Shown here piece by piece: positions 16,211 through 23,089 of a DNA stretch of 64,000 bases. Under the pieces are notes generated by a model. It did no database searches and was not told the DNA's origin. It saw only the letters and a list, made by a program, of their open reading frames with translations. Source of the DNA: AC-32 sp038236705 (GTDB lineage: Bacteria; Actinomycetota; Thermoleophilia; Gaiellales; Gaiellaceae); assembly GCA_038236705.1 (NCBI GenBank), contig JBBRZN010000001.1:101645-165644 (forward strand), written 5' to 3'. The position numbers and the translations under genes are program-made. Each line of letters starts with the position of its first letter. Position 1 is the first letter of the stretch.

Positions 16211-17094
16211 AGGTTGCCGTCTTCGGAGCCACCGGGACGATCGGCGCGCCCCTGCTGCCGCGACTCGCACTCGAGCATGAGGTGGTCGCGATCTCGCGCA
16301 AGCCACGCGAGGGCGAAGCCGGGATCGAGTGGCGCCTGGCGAACGCCTCCGACGCGGCCTCCGTCCGCCGCGCGCTCGACGGCGTGGAGGTTGCCTACTA
16401 CCTCGTGCACTCGCTCGGCACGTCCGACTTCGAGGAGCGCGACCTCCGGGCAGCGAGCACGATCGCCGCGGAGGCCGAGCGAGCGCAGCTGCGCCAGCTG
16501 ATCTATCTCGGCGGGCTCGGCGAGAACGAGGACGACCTTTCGCCGCACCTGCGCAGCCGCATCGAGACGGGCCGCCGCCTGGAGTCGGGCGCGGTGCCCG
16601 TGACGACGCTGCGGGCCGCGATGGTGATCGGCCCCGGCAGCGCGGCGTTCGAGACCGTCGTCGCGCTCGTCGATCGCCTGCCGGCGATGGTCTGCCCGCG
16701 CTGGGTCGGAGTGCCGACCCAGCCGATCGCCCTCGACGACGCGCTCGCCTATCTCACCGGCGTCTGCGGCCTCGAGCAGGCCTTCGGCCGCTCGTTCGAC
16801 ATCGGCGGGCCGGAGGTCATGACCTACCGGCAGATGATCGAGCGCATCGCTCGGCTCCGCGGCAAGCATCCGCTGATCGTGGAGGTCCCGCTCCTCACGC
16901 CCCGGCTCTCGTCGTACTGGCTCCACCTCGTGACTCCGGTGAAGGCGGCCGTCGCGCGCCCGCTGATCGAGGGCCTCCGCTCCGAAACCGTCGCCCGAGA
17001 GAACGCGATCGCCGAGCTCGTCCCGCTCCGTCTGACCCCCTTCGACGAGGCCGCGCGGGACGCGCTGAGCTACTCCAGCTCGAGCCGCTCGTAG
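16207..17094 (+). CDS. NAD(P)-binding atypical SDR (NmrA/YbjT-like)
   Basis: 295 residues. Rossmann start VAVFGATGTIGAPLLPRLALEHEVVAISRKP with the TGxxGxxG variant typical of atypical short-chain dehydrogenases, then YYLVHSLGTSDFEERD, IYLGGLGENEDDLSPHLRSR and IGGPEVMTYRQMI. Likely an oxidoreductase or NAD(P)H sensor; substrate unknown. ATG start overlapping the previous gene. Its last residues (SYSSSSRS) lie antisense to the end of the tail-tube gene and recur at the end of the secreted protein at 18067, a trace of a local duplication. Confidence 0.85.
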   Translation: MKVAVFGATGTIGAPLLPRLALEHEVVAISRKPREGEAGIEWRLANASDAASVRRALDGVEVAYYLVHSLGTSDFEERDLRAASTIAAEAERAQLRQLIYLGGLGENEDDLSPHLRSRIETGRRLESGAVPVTTLRAAMVIGPGSAAFETVVALVDRLPAMVCPRWVGVPTQPIALDDALAYLTGVCGLEQAFGRSFDIGGPEVMTYRQMIERIARLRGKHPLIVEVPLLTPRLSSYWLHLVTPVKAAVARPLIEGLRSETVARENAIAELVPLRLTPFDEAARDALSYSSSSRS

Positions 17095-17519
17095 GCGAGC
17101 GTCAACTCCTCGATCGCGACGTCGCAGCCCTGGGCGTTCAACGGCCCGCTCACGTGCTTGACGATTCGTGCGCGCCGAAGGTGCCACGTCTGGACGACCT
17201 GGCGGTTTTCGTTCTGCAGCAGGATCGTCACGTTGCGGACGGCATTCGCGTCTCCGTTCCTGATCTGGTCGAGCCACTCGTAGAGGTCGAGCGAGCCGAT
17301 GATCCCGCGGCGAAGCGTCACGTCCGGGTAACGCGCGAGGCCGGTCAGCTTCCGCACCTCGTTCGCTTTCTCGTTGCCGTTTCGGTACTCGATCACGTCG
17401 ACGCTCATCCCGATCTGGCCGCATTCCTGAAAGCCGGCCCTCGGCCCGTCGGTCTCGCCCGTGCCGAGGTCGATCAGGAAGTTGAACTGCGCATAGGGGC
17501 GGTCACGGAGGACGGCCAT
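17070..17519 (-). CDS. contractile-tail tube-like protein 1 (gp19 type)
   Basis: 149 residues, member of the T4 gp19-like/TIGR02241 tail-tube family found in phages and extracellular contractile injection systems. Visible are YAQFNFLIDLGTG, GFQECGQIGMSVDVIEYRNGNEK, KLTGLARYPDVTLRRGIIGS and the end CDVAIEELTLAYERLELE. ATG start one base after the stop of the upstream tube gene. No sheath, baseplate, spike or ATPase gene is nearby, so the pair is orphaned here. Overlaps the reductase gene tail-to-tail by 25 bases. Confidence 0.85.
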   Translation of the reverse strand: MAVLRDRPYAQFNFLIDLGTGETDGPRAGFQECGQIGMSVDVIEYRNGNEKANEVRKLTGLARYPDVTLRRGIIGSLDLYEWLDQIRNGDANAVRNVTILLQNENRQVVQTWHLRRARIVKHVSGPLNAQGCDVAIEELTLAYERLELE

Positions 17520-17520
17520 C

Positions 17521-17970
17521 TCAGGCTCCTTGGGTCGTGGGGCGGGAACGTTGTCGTTGGCGCGGCCGCAGCCAGACGAGGTCGTCGAAAGCAAGCTCGA
17601 GCTCCTCGACGGCGACCTCGCTCGCCTGGGCGTTGAAGCTCGGGCCCGACCAGCGGCACGGCCACGCTCGGACGAGCCGCCAAGAGTTGACGATCCGCCC
17701 GCCCGCGCTTTCGAGCTGGTGGATCGTCACCTGGCGCCGGTCGTTCTTGCCGTCGACGATGCTGCGGCGCCAGTCGTAGAGCTCCTTGTCGCGGCCCAGC
17801 GCCCGACGCAGGACGACGGTCTCGAAGCGGTTGCGGCGCTCCTCGGGCGGCACCTCGAGATCGGTGACCGATGCGAGCCTCGTGACCTCAGCGAACCCGA
17901 ACTCCTCCCGGCCGATCAGCACCCGGAAGTGGCTCGTCCCGAACAAGGCCTCGAGCTCGCGTTCAGGCAT
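17521..17970 (-). CDS. contractile-tail tube-like protein 2
   Basis: 149 residues, a second and diverged gp19-type tail protein: FRVLIGREEFGFAEVTRLASV, VVLRRALGRDKELYDWRRSI and ASEVAVEELELAFDDLVW match the strand pattern of the first. ATG start. It forms a two-gene unit with the downstream tube gene, the usual arrangement for paired tube/cap components. A damaged copy of the same unit lies at 18575-19016. Confidence 0.82.
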   Translation of the reverse strand: MPERELEALFGTSHFRVLIGREEFGFAEVTRLASVTDLEVPPEERRNRFETVVLRRALGRDKELYDWRRSIVDGKNDRRQVTIHQLESAGGRIVNSWRLVRAWPCRWSGPSFNAQASEVAVEELELAFDDLVWLRPRQRQRSRPTTQGA

Positions 17971-18066
17971 GGGTGGAAGCTACGCGAATGCGGGGCAGGG
18001 CGCAGGTATCGTCCTTCCGCAGAGTCTTTTCACTCGATACATCGAACGACAGATGGAGAGACCAAC

Positions 18067-18594
18067 GTGCGACGACGGTTCATAGGGCTTCTGGCCGCAG
18101 GGCTGCTCCTCGTGGCCGGATTCACTGCGGCCGCGGTTGCGAGCGGAGGAGGTCCGTTCGACCTTCTGAAGGACCAGGCTACGACGACCGGCGAGACGAC
18201 TTCCGTTGGGTCGAGCACGGACGAAGCGACCGAGGGTGCGACAAGGGACGAAGAGACCACGGACGAAGAGTCCACGGACGAAGAGAGCACGACCAAGGCC
18301 ACCACCACTCGGGCGGAGCACAAGGTGACGATCTGTCACCACACGGGCTCGCAGAAGCACCCGTTCCACCCGATCACCGTCGACGAGCATGCGCTCGCCG
18401 CGCACACGGGTCACGGCGACACGGTCGGCCCTTGCCCGACCACGTCCGCGAGCACCGCGCCGGCTGCGAAACACTGGAAGCAGAAGCACCCGAGCGGTAA
18501 AAAGCACGGCGCCAACCACTCGCAGCGCTCCGAACACGGCGGCGGCAAGGGCAAGAGCCACGGCTCAAGCTACTCCAGCTCGAGCCGCTCGTAG
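18067..18594 (+). CDS. secreted Thr/Glu-rich protein with ICHHTG motif
   Basis: 175 residues from a GTG with GGAGAG 6 nt upstream. Signal peptide (RRRFIGLLAAGLLLVAGFTAAAVAS), then a disordered Thr/Asp/Glu-rich spacer, then HKVTICHHTGSQKHPF...DEHALAAHTGHGD...GPCP, a short Cys/His motif seen in many secreted actinobacterial proteins, then a His/Lys/Ser tail. Function unknown; the Cys-His cluster could bind metal. It sits between the intact and the decayed tail-tube units, and its final SYSSSSRS comes from the duplicated DNA. Confidence 0.72.
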   Translation: MRRRFIGLLAAGLLLVAGFTAAAVASGGGPFDLLKDQATTTGETTSVGSSTDEATEGATRDEETTDEESTDEESTTKATTTRAEHKVTICHHTGSQKHPFHPITVDEHALAAHTGHGDTVGPCPTTSASTAPAAKHWKQKHPSGKKHGANHSQRSEHGGGKGKSHGSSYSSSSRS

Positions 18595-19016
18595 GCGAGC
18601 GCAACTCCTCGATCGCAACATCGCAGCCCTTCGCGTTCGGTGGGCCGCTGACGTGCTTGACGATCCGCGCCCGGTGAAGCTTCCACGTCTGCACGACCGC
18701 CGAGCGGTCCTCGTTCTGGAGCTGGATGACCACGTTGCGCACGGCGTTCTGATCGCCGCTGGATGGTCACCTGCCGCCGGTCGCGGTCGCGCTTGCCCTC
18801 CGCGATGTTGCGGCGCCAGTCGTAGAGCTCGGTGTGTCGAGCGTCAGGGCGCGGCGCAGGAGAACCGTCTCGAACCCTTCACGCGGCCGTCCGGGAAGGC
18901 CTCGAAGTCCGTTTCGGAGGTGAGCCTGCTCACCTCGCAGAAGCCGAGCTCCTGCCGGCCGATCAGGACGCGGAGTGACTCGTCCCGAGCACGGCCTCGA
19001 GCTGCCGATCCGGCAT
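18575..19016 (-). pseudogene. decayed chimeric copy of the tail-tube gene pair
   Basis: Reading minus from ATG 19016 gives MPDRQLEAVLGTSHS, matching tail protein 2, but a missing T breaks the frame. RVLIGRQELGFCEVSRLTSETDF continues in another frame, with further shifts around FETVLLRRAL and ELYDWRRNIA. It then fuses directly to the 3' half of tail protein 1 (NAVRNVVIQLQNED, HRARIVKHVSGP, GCDVAIEEL), with one more missing T near the end. So the unit was duplicated, lost its middle by deletion, and decayed. Confidence 0.8.
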
Positions 19017-19025
19017 CTGCGCTCG

Positions 19026-19148
19026 CTAGGCGATGATCACGATCGCCGGCGCACGGACCAGCAGCCGCGCGTGCGCGGCAGAGGCCGATGCGGCCATCGC
19101 GAGCGCAGCCGCGACGATGACGAACAGCACGAGAAGTCTCTGACCCAT
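19026..19148 (-). CDS. short signal-peptide ORF, possibly a remnant
   Basis: 40 codons from ATG 19148: GQRLLVLFVIVAAALAMAASASAAHA is a clean signal peptide, followed by only about 14 residues. It may encode a tiny exported peptide or be the truncated 5' end of a lost secreted protein. It ends 9 bases before the decayed tail-gene copy on the same strand. No good ribosome binding site seen. Confidence 0.35.
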   Translation of the reverse strand: MGQRLLVLFVIVAAALAMAASASAAHARLLVRAPAIVIIA

Positions 19149-19231
19149 GGCGCGAGTCCGACACAGGAGGCCGCGCTGACTAGCGCAGTGAGGGCGGGGC
19201 AGCCACCCTCACCGGCCGCATGCGAGCGAGT

Positions 19232-19753
19232 CTACGGAGCCGAGTGCTTGACCTGGCTCGAGACGCACTTGCCGAACGCGTTCGACTTGTTCGGGTTCGT
19301 CCCGTACTTGGTCTTGAAGGCGGCAGGATCGGCCTTGCGCTCTGTCCAGCAGGCCTTGGCTGCGTTCAGCGTTGCTGCCTGCTGCGTGGCCGCGGCGGCC
19401 TTGGCCTTCCCGGAAACGCAGTTGCCGAAGGCGTTGGCGTGGTTCTTGCCCTTGCCGTACTTCATGGCGAACGCCGCCGGATCGCTCTGGCGCTCGGCAC
19501 GGCACTGCGACGAGGCGGTCGCGGTGTTGTGCGCGTTCTGCTGCGCGAGCTTCGAGACGCACTTGCCGAAGGCATTCGAGCGGTTGGCGTTCGTGCCGTA
19601 GAGCAGCTTGAACGCCGGCACTCCCATGCCGGTGCGCTCCGTCGAGCACTGATTCACGGCGGCGGCATGTTCGGACGGGCTCGGCGTGCTTGCCACAGCC
19701 CAGGCGGGGAGCACGAGAATCGCCATCAAGCAGGTAAAGATGAGTTTCCTCAT
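19232..19753 (-). CDS. secreted protein with three cysteine-paired repeats
   Basis: 173 residues, ATG start with AAAGGAG upstream. Signal peptide (RKLIFTCLMAILVLPAWAVAS). Three repeats of about 40-45 residues follow, each of the form C-x3-R...DPAAFxxKYG...NAFGxCVS (around 36-66, 84-112, 131-163). Each repeat has one cysteine at either end, so each probably closes a disulfide. Function unknown; this repeat occurs in actinobacterial secretomes. Confidence 0.75.
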   Translation of the reverse strand: MRKLIFTCLMAILVLPAWAVASTPSPSEHAAAVNQCSTERTGMGVPAFKLLYGTNANRSNAFGKCVSKLAQQNAHNTATASSQCRAERQSDPAAFAMKYGKGKNHANAFGNCVSGKAKAAAATQQAATLNAAKACWTERKADPAAFKTKYGTNPNKSNAFGKCVSSQVKHSAP

Positions 19754-19840
19754 CGGGGGATCTCCTTTCGGCGTTGTGTGGTCAGACGATCACTCCTGTC
19801 CCGGAAACTTGCGCTGTGCAGAAGGATTCCCTCGAAGCCA

Positions 19841-19895
19841 GCGAGAGCGGCCACGAGGGATGGCCTCATGGAGAGGTGGGTGCGGCCGCTCTCGC
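19841..19895. repeat. 12-bp inverted repeat GCGAGAGCGGCC / GGCCGCTCTCGC
   Basis: Perfect arms at 19841-19852 and 19884-19895 with a 31-nt loop, in the 259-bp region before the island boundary. It could be an operator, an RNA hairpin, or an end of a lost insertion. Nothing else is recognised in 19754-20012. Confidence 0.55.
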
Positions 19896-20012
19896 CCTTG
19901 CGATGTGGAAGGCGCACTCTTGCGCCCAGTCGGATACGTGTCTAGCCCGCGGGCGTTGGTTTGCCTCAGCGAACAGTTGAGTTTGCTCAACCCGTCTCGG
20001 CGCGGCTCCGCG

Positions 20013-20030
20013 AGTTCAGTGGGCGGAACT
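20013..20030 (+). repeat. putative left attachment repeat of tRNA-Val island
   Basis: AGTTCAGTGGGCGG (20013-20026) recurs exactly at 22354-22367, where it covers the 3' end of the tRNA-Val gene. After one mismatch the next three bases (ACT) also match. Direct repeats of a tRNA 3' end are the classic mark of site-specific integration. Confidence 0.6.
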
Positions 20031-20152
20031 TGTCAGTGCGCAAACCATCCGCTCATGGCCGCATCACCGTTCGCGCTAGCTTGAGCCAACTCGGCCACAC
20101 CCGTGCGGCCGTAGTGCCTCGTTCTCCGTCGTGCGACGTAGGGTGGAAGGCA

Positions 20153-20392
20153 TGCGGGCGTTGTCGTTGGAGCCGGAATAGGCGGTCTGGCAGCGGCGAT
20201 AGCGCTGGAGCAGGCGGGCGTCGAACCGATCGTGGTCGAGCGCGCGCACCAAACTCGACGAGGCCGGATTCGGGCTCGTCGTCTCAGCGAATGCGGTCGC
20301 GGTCTGCGCTCGCTCGGGCTTCGCGATCGTGTCGCGGCGCGCGCGACCAACGTTCGGCGGGCGGAGATTCGCAACCCGCGCGGGGCTGCATG
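20153..20392 (+). pseudogene. FAD-dependent monooxygenase remnant
   Basis: The frame beginning GCG GGC GTT reads AGVVVGAGIGGLAAAIALEQAG then VEPIVVERA, a textbook dinucleotide-binding start (GAGIGG). A frameshift then moves the match to DEAGFGLVVSANAV, and a second returns it to RSLGLRDRVAARATNVRRAEIRNPRG, after which a stop ends it. The rest of the roughly 400-residue enzyme is missing. Up to 20599 I see only short unassignable fragments. Confidence 0.75.
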
Positions 20393-20599
20393 ACGGCCGC
20401 CTCCCAATGTGGGTGCCCGCCGTCCTTGAACCGGCGGAACACCAGGCCATCCTTTAAATCGAGGACTTCCGGAGCGCGACCGCGGCCATCAGATGCATCG
20501 GGTTGACGTGCGTGGCGCAGATGGCGCGAAGCCTCGGGGTTGCGGAGCGAATGCCAAGGGGCGACCCAAACCTTTCGTTGCCCCACTAGGCTCAATGGC

Positions 20600-22072
20600 G
20601 TGAGGAGATCGATGGCCAAACTTCTCGCTCGCCGTGTTGCCGAGCTGCTGAGTGATGACGCCCGCGCCATGGTGAGCCCGCGCGACTGGTTCGTATGGCT
20701 CATCGTTTGCGTAACGCTCGCAGGTGGCGTTCTCAGGTTCACGATTCTCGGCCAGAGCTACTGGTACGACGAAGCCGTGACAGTGGGCCTGGTTCGTTCC
20801 TCGCTCTTCTCGATGCTTCACGCACTTCCGGGAACCGAGTCCACCCCGCCCCTCTACTACGGGATCGCATGGGTTTGGAGCCGGATCTTCGGGACGACAG
20901 AGGTCGCGTTGCGCTCGCTCTCGGCACTCTTCGGCACCGCGGCAATACCAGTCGCCGCCGCGGCAGGGAGAGAGTTGATCTCCAGACCTGCTGGTGCGCT
21001 GACGGGCGCACTTGTCGCAGCCAGCCCCCTTCTCGTCTGGTACTCGCAGGAGGCACGCGCGTACTCGTTGTACGTCTTACTTTCGGCGCTGTCCCTGCTG
21101 TTGTTCGCGCGAGCCCGAAGATCTCCGTCCAAACAGCGACTCGCGTGGTGGGCACTTGCTTCGGCGCTGGCCATTTGGACGGAGTACTTCGCCGGATTCC
21201 TGGTGGTCGCGGAGGCACTCTTTCTCTCCTTTGATCACCCGAGCCGCCGCCGTTTGAAGCTTCCGCTCGTGGCACTGACAAGCTCCACTGCGCTTCTGCT
21301 CCCATTGGTTTACAAGCAGGTGCAGAATGGAGGAAACACCTGGATAGGGCAGGAATCACTACGGTCTCGTGTCGAGCTAGGGATCAGGTGGTTCCTCGGC
21401 CTGCCGTCCCATCTTTGGTGGGTAGTGGCTGCCGTAGCCCTAGTCGGGCTTGTAGCCACGGCGCTCGCGAGTCCAAACGAGCGCCGGACCTCGCTCGTGC
21501 CGATGGGCTTGGCAGGCGCCTGTCTCCTTCTACCGCTCGCGATCCGCGCGGTCGGTAAGGACTACTGGCTCTACCGAAACGTCATCGACGCGTGGGTGCC
21601 GCTTGCGATTGCGCTCGCCGCGGGTCTAGTCAGCCAGAGCGCCCGCCCGTGGTACAGCCGATCTGCATTGCTCGCGCTGTCGCTGGCGGCCGTCGCTCTG
21701 CTTGCCATGAGATCGACGACAATCGTCACCGACCCGCACAAACGGGAGGATTGGCGCGGACTCGCGAAATGTCTCGGACGACCAGAGCCCGGACGTGCAT
21801 TCCTCGTCACCCCCGGCTACAACGAGGTGGTCCTGAGGCTATATCGCCCGAACGTTCGAGCGACGCGTAGGACAGACCGTGGCGTTTCGGAAATCGACAT
21901 CATCGGCAAACCCGGCGCATTGCGCATTCCGAGCGGATACCACACTGAAGGGCAGATATGCTCGGACACGATTAGTGTTCTCCGGCTGCGCGCAACAACA
22001 CTGCTGCCGATCCCGAAACCAGCAAATGGCTCAAGCGTTCTCGTCGACGCGCGACCGGACAATCCGCAGTGA
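20600..22072 (+). CDS. GT-C glycosyltransferase, GT39/ArnT-like
   Basis: 490 residues, polytopic membrane protein with about ten hydrophobic segments. The first periplasmic loop holds QSYWYDEAVT, the acidic DE catalytic motif of lipid-phosphate-sugar-dependent GT-C enzymes, and the second loop region has ESTPPLYYGIAW and SPLLVWYSQEARAYSLY, both typical of the family. It likely transfers a sugar from a polyprenyl phosphate carrier to an extracytoplasmic acceptor. GTG start at 20600, 7 nt after TAGGCT (20587-20592), so leaderless; ATG 20612 is an alternative. The only intact gene of the island. Confidence 0.85.
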   Translation: MRRSMAKLLARRVAELLSDDARAMVSPRDWFVWLIVCVTLAGGVLRFTILGQSYWYDEAVTVGLVRSSLFSMLHALPGTESTPPLYYGIAWVWSRIFGTTEVALRSLSALFGTAAIPVAAAAGRELISRPAGALTGALVAASPLLVWYSQEARAYSLYVLLSALSLLLFARARRSPSKQRLAWWALASALAIWTEYFAGFLVVAEALFLSFDHPSRRRLKLPLVALTSSTALLLPLVYKQVQNGGNTWIGQESLRSRVELGIRWFLGLPSHLWWVVAAVALVGLVATALASPNERRTSLVPMGLAGACLLLPLAIRAVGKDYWLYRNVIDAWVPLAIALAAGLVSQSARPWYSRSALLALSLAAVALLAMRSTTIVTDPHKREDWRGLAKCLGRPEPGRAFLVTPGYNEVVLRLYRPNVRATRRTDRGVSEIDIIGKPGALRIPSGYHTEGQICSDTISVLRLRATTLLPIPKPANGSSVLVDARPDNPQ

Positions 22073-22094
22073 TTCAAGCGCCGCTTCGCCGCGG

Positions 22095-22296
22095 CTGCTG
22101 GTCGCAGGGACGAGTTCAGCGACGCGCTCGCGTTCAACTCGTAGAGCGACTCGAGGACGTAGACGACCTCTGCGACGATCAGGTCTGGTACGAGCAGGCT
22201 CGTCTGCTGTCGCGAGGAACGCGTGTGCTCGGCGCGCCTGCGCCGGCAGATCGCCGGTCAGATGTCGGATCAGGACGTCGTGTCGAGGAAGGCGCT
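22095..22296 (-). pseudogene. VapC-like PIN-domain toxin remnant
   Basis: On minus, pieces of a PIN nuclease appear in three frames: FLDTT, then VLIRHLTGDLPAQARRAHAFL, then LLVPDLIVAEVVYVLESLYE, then VERERVAELV. The order matches a VapC-type toxin (N-terminal LDTNVLIR acidic site, DLIVAEVVYVLE). At least three frameshifts separate them and no antitoxin gene is seen. It lies directly against the tRNA gene, inside the island. Confidence 0.75.
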
Positions 22297-22353
22297 CAAC
22301 CGCGAGTTGTCGTCCGCGCCATCAGTGTTCGCCGACGGGTTCGTCTTGACCCA

Positions 22354-22371
22354 AGTTCAGTGGGCGGTACT
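22354..22371 (+). repeat. right attachment repeat, overlaps tRNA-Val 3' end
   Basis: Copy of the 14-bp repeat at 20013-20026, extending over the last bases of the tRNA acceptor arm and the bases just downstream of it. Confidence 0.6.
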
Positions 22372-22433
22372 GGGCTCGAACCAGTGACCCCCAGCTTGTC
22401 GAGCTGGTGCTCTCCCAACTGAGCTAACCGCCC
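22361..22433 (-). tRNA. tRNA-Val (anticodon GAC)
   Basis: 73 nt, a complete cloverleaf on minus: acceptor GGGCGGT pairing ACCGCCC with discriminator A, D arm AGCTCAGTTGGGAGAGC, anticodon stem CCAGC/GCTGG around loop TCGACAA (anticodon GAC), and T arm with GGTTCGAGCC. CCA is not encoded. Its 3' end is the apparent integration site of the island. Confidence 0.96.
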
Positions 22434-22507
22434 TGGAGCGGGCGATTGTAGCCGAGCCGTGCGCGGCAGGACCGTGGCGCCCGGGGCTGGAACCTATGCT
22501 TCATGGG

Positions 22508-23089
22508 ATGAACGAACGTCTGACCGGCCCCTGGGCGCGCAGGCCTGACGTTCGTGTCGAGGCGGTGGTCGCCGTGGCGATCGCGGTCTCCTTCGTGGTC
22601 TGGCTGCTCGAGCGCGGCGGGGATTCGAACACCTCTGCCACAGGGAGCACGTCCACCGGCCAGGCCACCGGCCCAGCAGCGGCGACGACAGGCGAGCTCC
22701 GCGAGCTGTCCGTCGAGCTCGGCCACCCGGTCTACTGGGCGGGCCCGGTGCCGGACCGCACGTACGAGCTGACCCGCACCTCGGACGACCGGATCTTCAT
22801 CCGCTATCTGCCGCACGCCGTGCCGGTCGGGATCCGGCGGGCGGCGTACACGATCGTCGGCACCTATCCCGTGGACAACGCGTATACGGTGCTGCAAGGG
22901 CTCGCGAAGAAGCACGACGAGAACTCGTTCTCCGCGCCGGTTGGCGGCTTCGCCGTCTACAGCACAGCGCAGCCGAGCAACATCTACCTGGCCTACCCAG
23001 GCTCGAACCGGCAGATCGAGGTCTACGACCCGTCGCCGACGCGGGCGCGCCAACTGATCAGCTCGGGCCAGGTCGCGCCCGTCCGCTAG
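22508..23089 (+). CDS. membrane-anchored hypothetical protein
   Basis: 193 residues. One N-terminal transmembrane anchor (VEAVVAVAIAVSFVVWLL, about 17-34), then a Ser/Thr/Gly linker and a probable extracytoplasmic domain of about 130 residues (ELGHPVYWAGPVPDRTYELTRT, AYTIVGTYPVDNAYTVLQGLA, GGFAVYSTAQPSNIYLAYPG). No family recognised. ATG start 7 nt after TATGCT (22495-22500), so leaderless. It is followed without a gap, in the same frame, by a large membrane protein gene and probably forms an operon with it. Confidence 0.75.
   Translation: MNERLTGPWARRPDVRVEAVVAVAIAVSFVVWLLERGGDSNTSATGSTSTGQATGPAAATTGELRELSVELGHPVYWAGPVPDRTYELTRTSDDRIFIRYLPHAVPVGIRRAAYTIVGTYPVDNAYTVLQGLAKKHDENSFSAPVGGFAVYSTAQPSNIYLAYPGSNRQIEVYDPSPTRARQLISSGQVAPVR

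Larger units (their letters stand above)
20013..22371. mobile_element. small lower-GC island at tRNA-Val, degenerate
   Basis: About 2.35 kb between the two tRNA-end repeats. Base composition is visibly less GC-rich than the flanks. Contents: a broken FAD monooxygenase, an unassigned stretch (20393-20599), one intact glycosyltransferase gene, and a broken VapC-like gene beside the tRNA. No integrase gene remains, so it is an immobile remnant. The intact 3' end of the tRNA is kept at the right side. Confidence 0.55.

Noticed and set aside
20393..20599. a further gene fragment (EDFRSATAAIRCIGLTCVAQMARSLG region)
   Set aside because: A short open stretch inside the island that looks protein-like, but I could not link it to any family and it lacks a start; mentioned only as unassigned.
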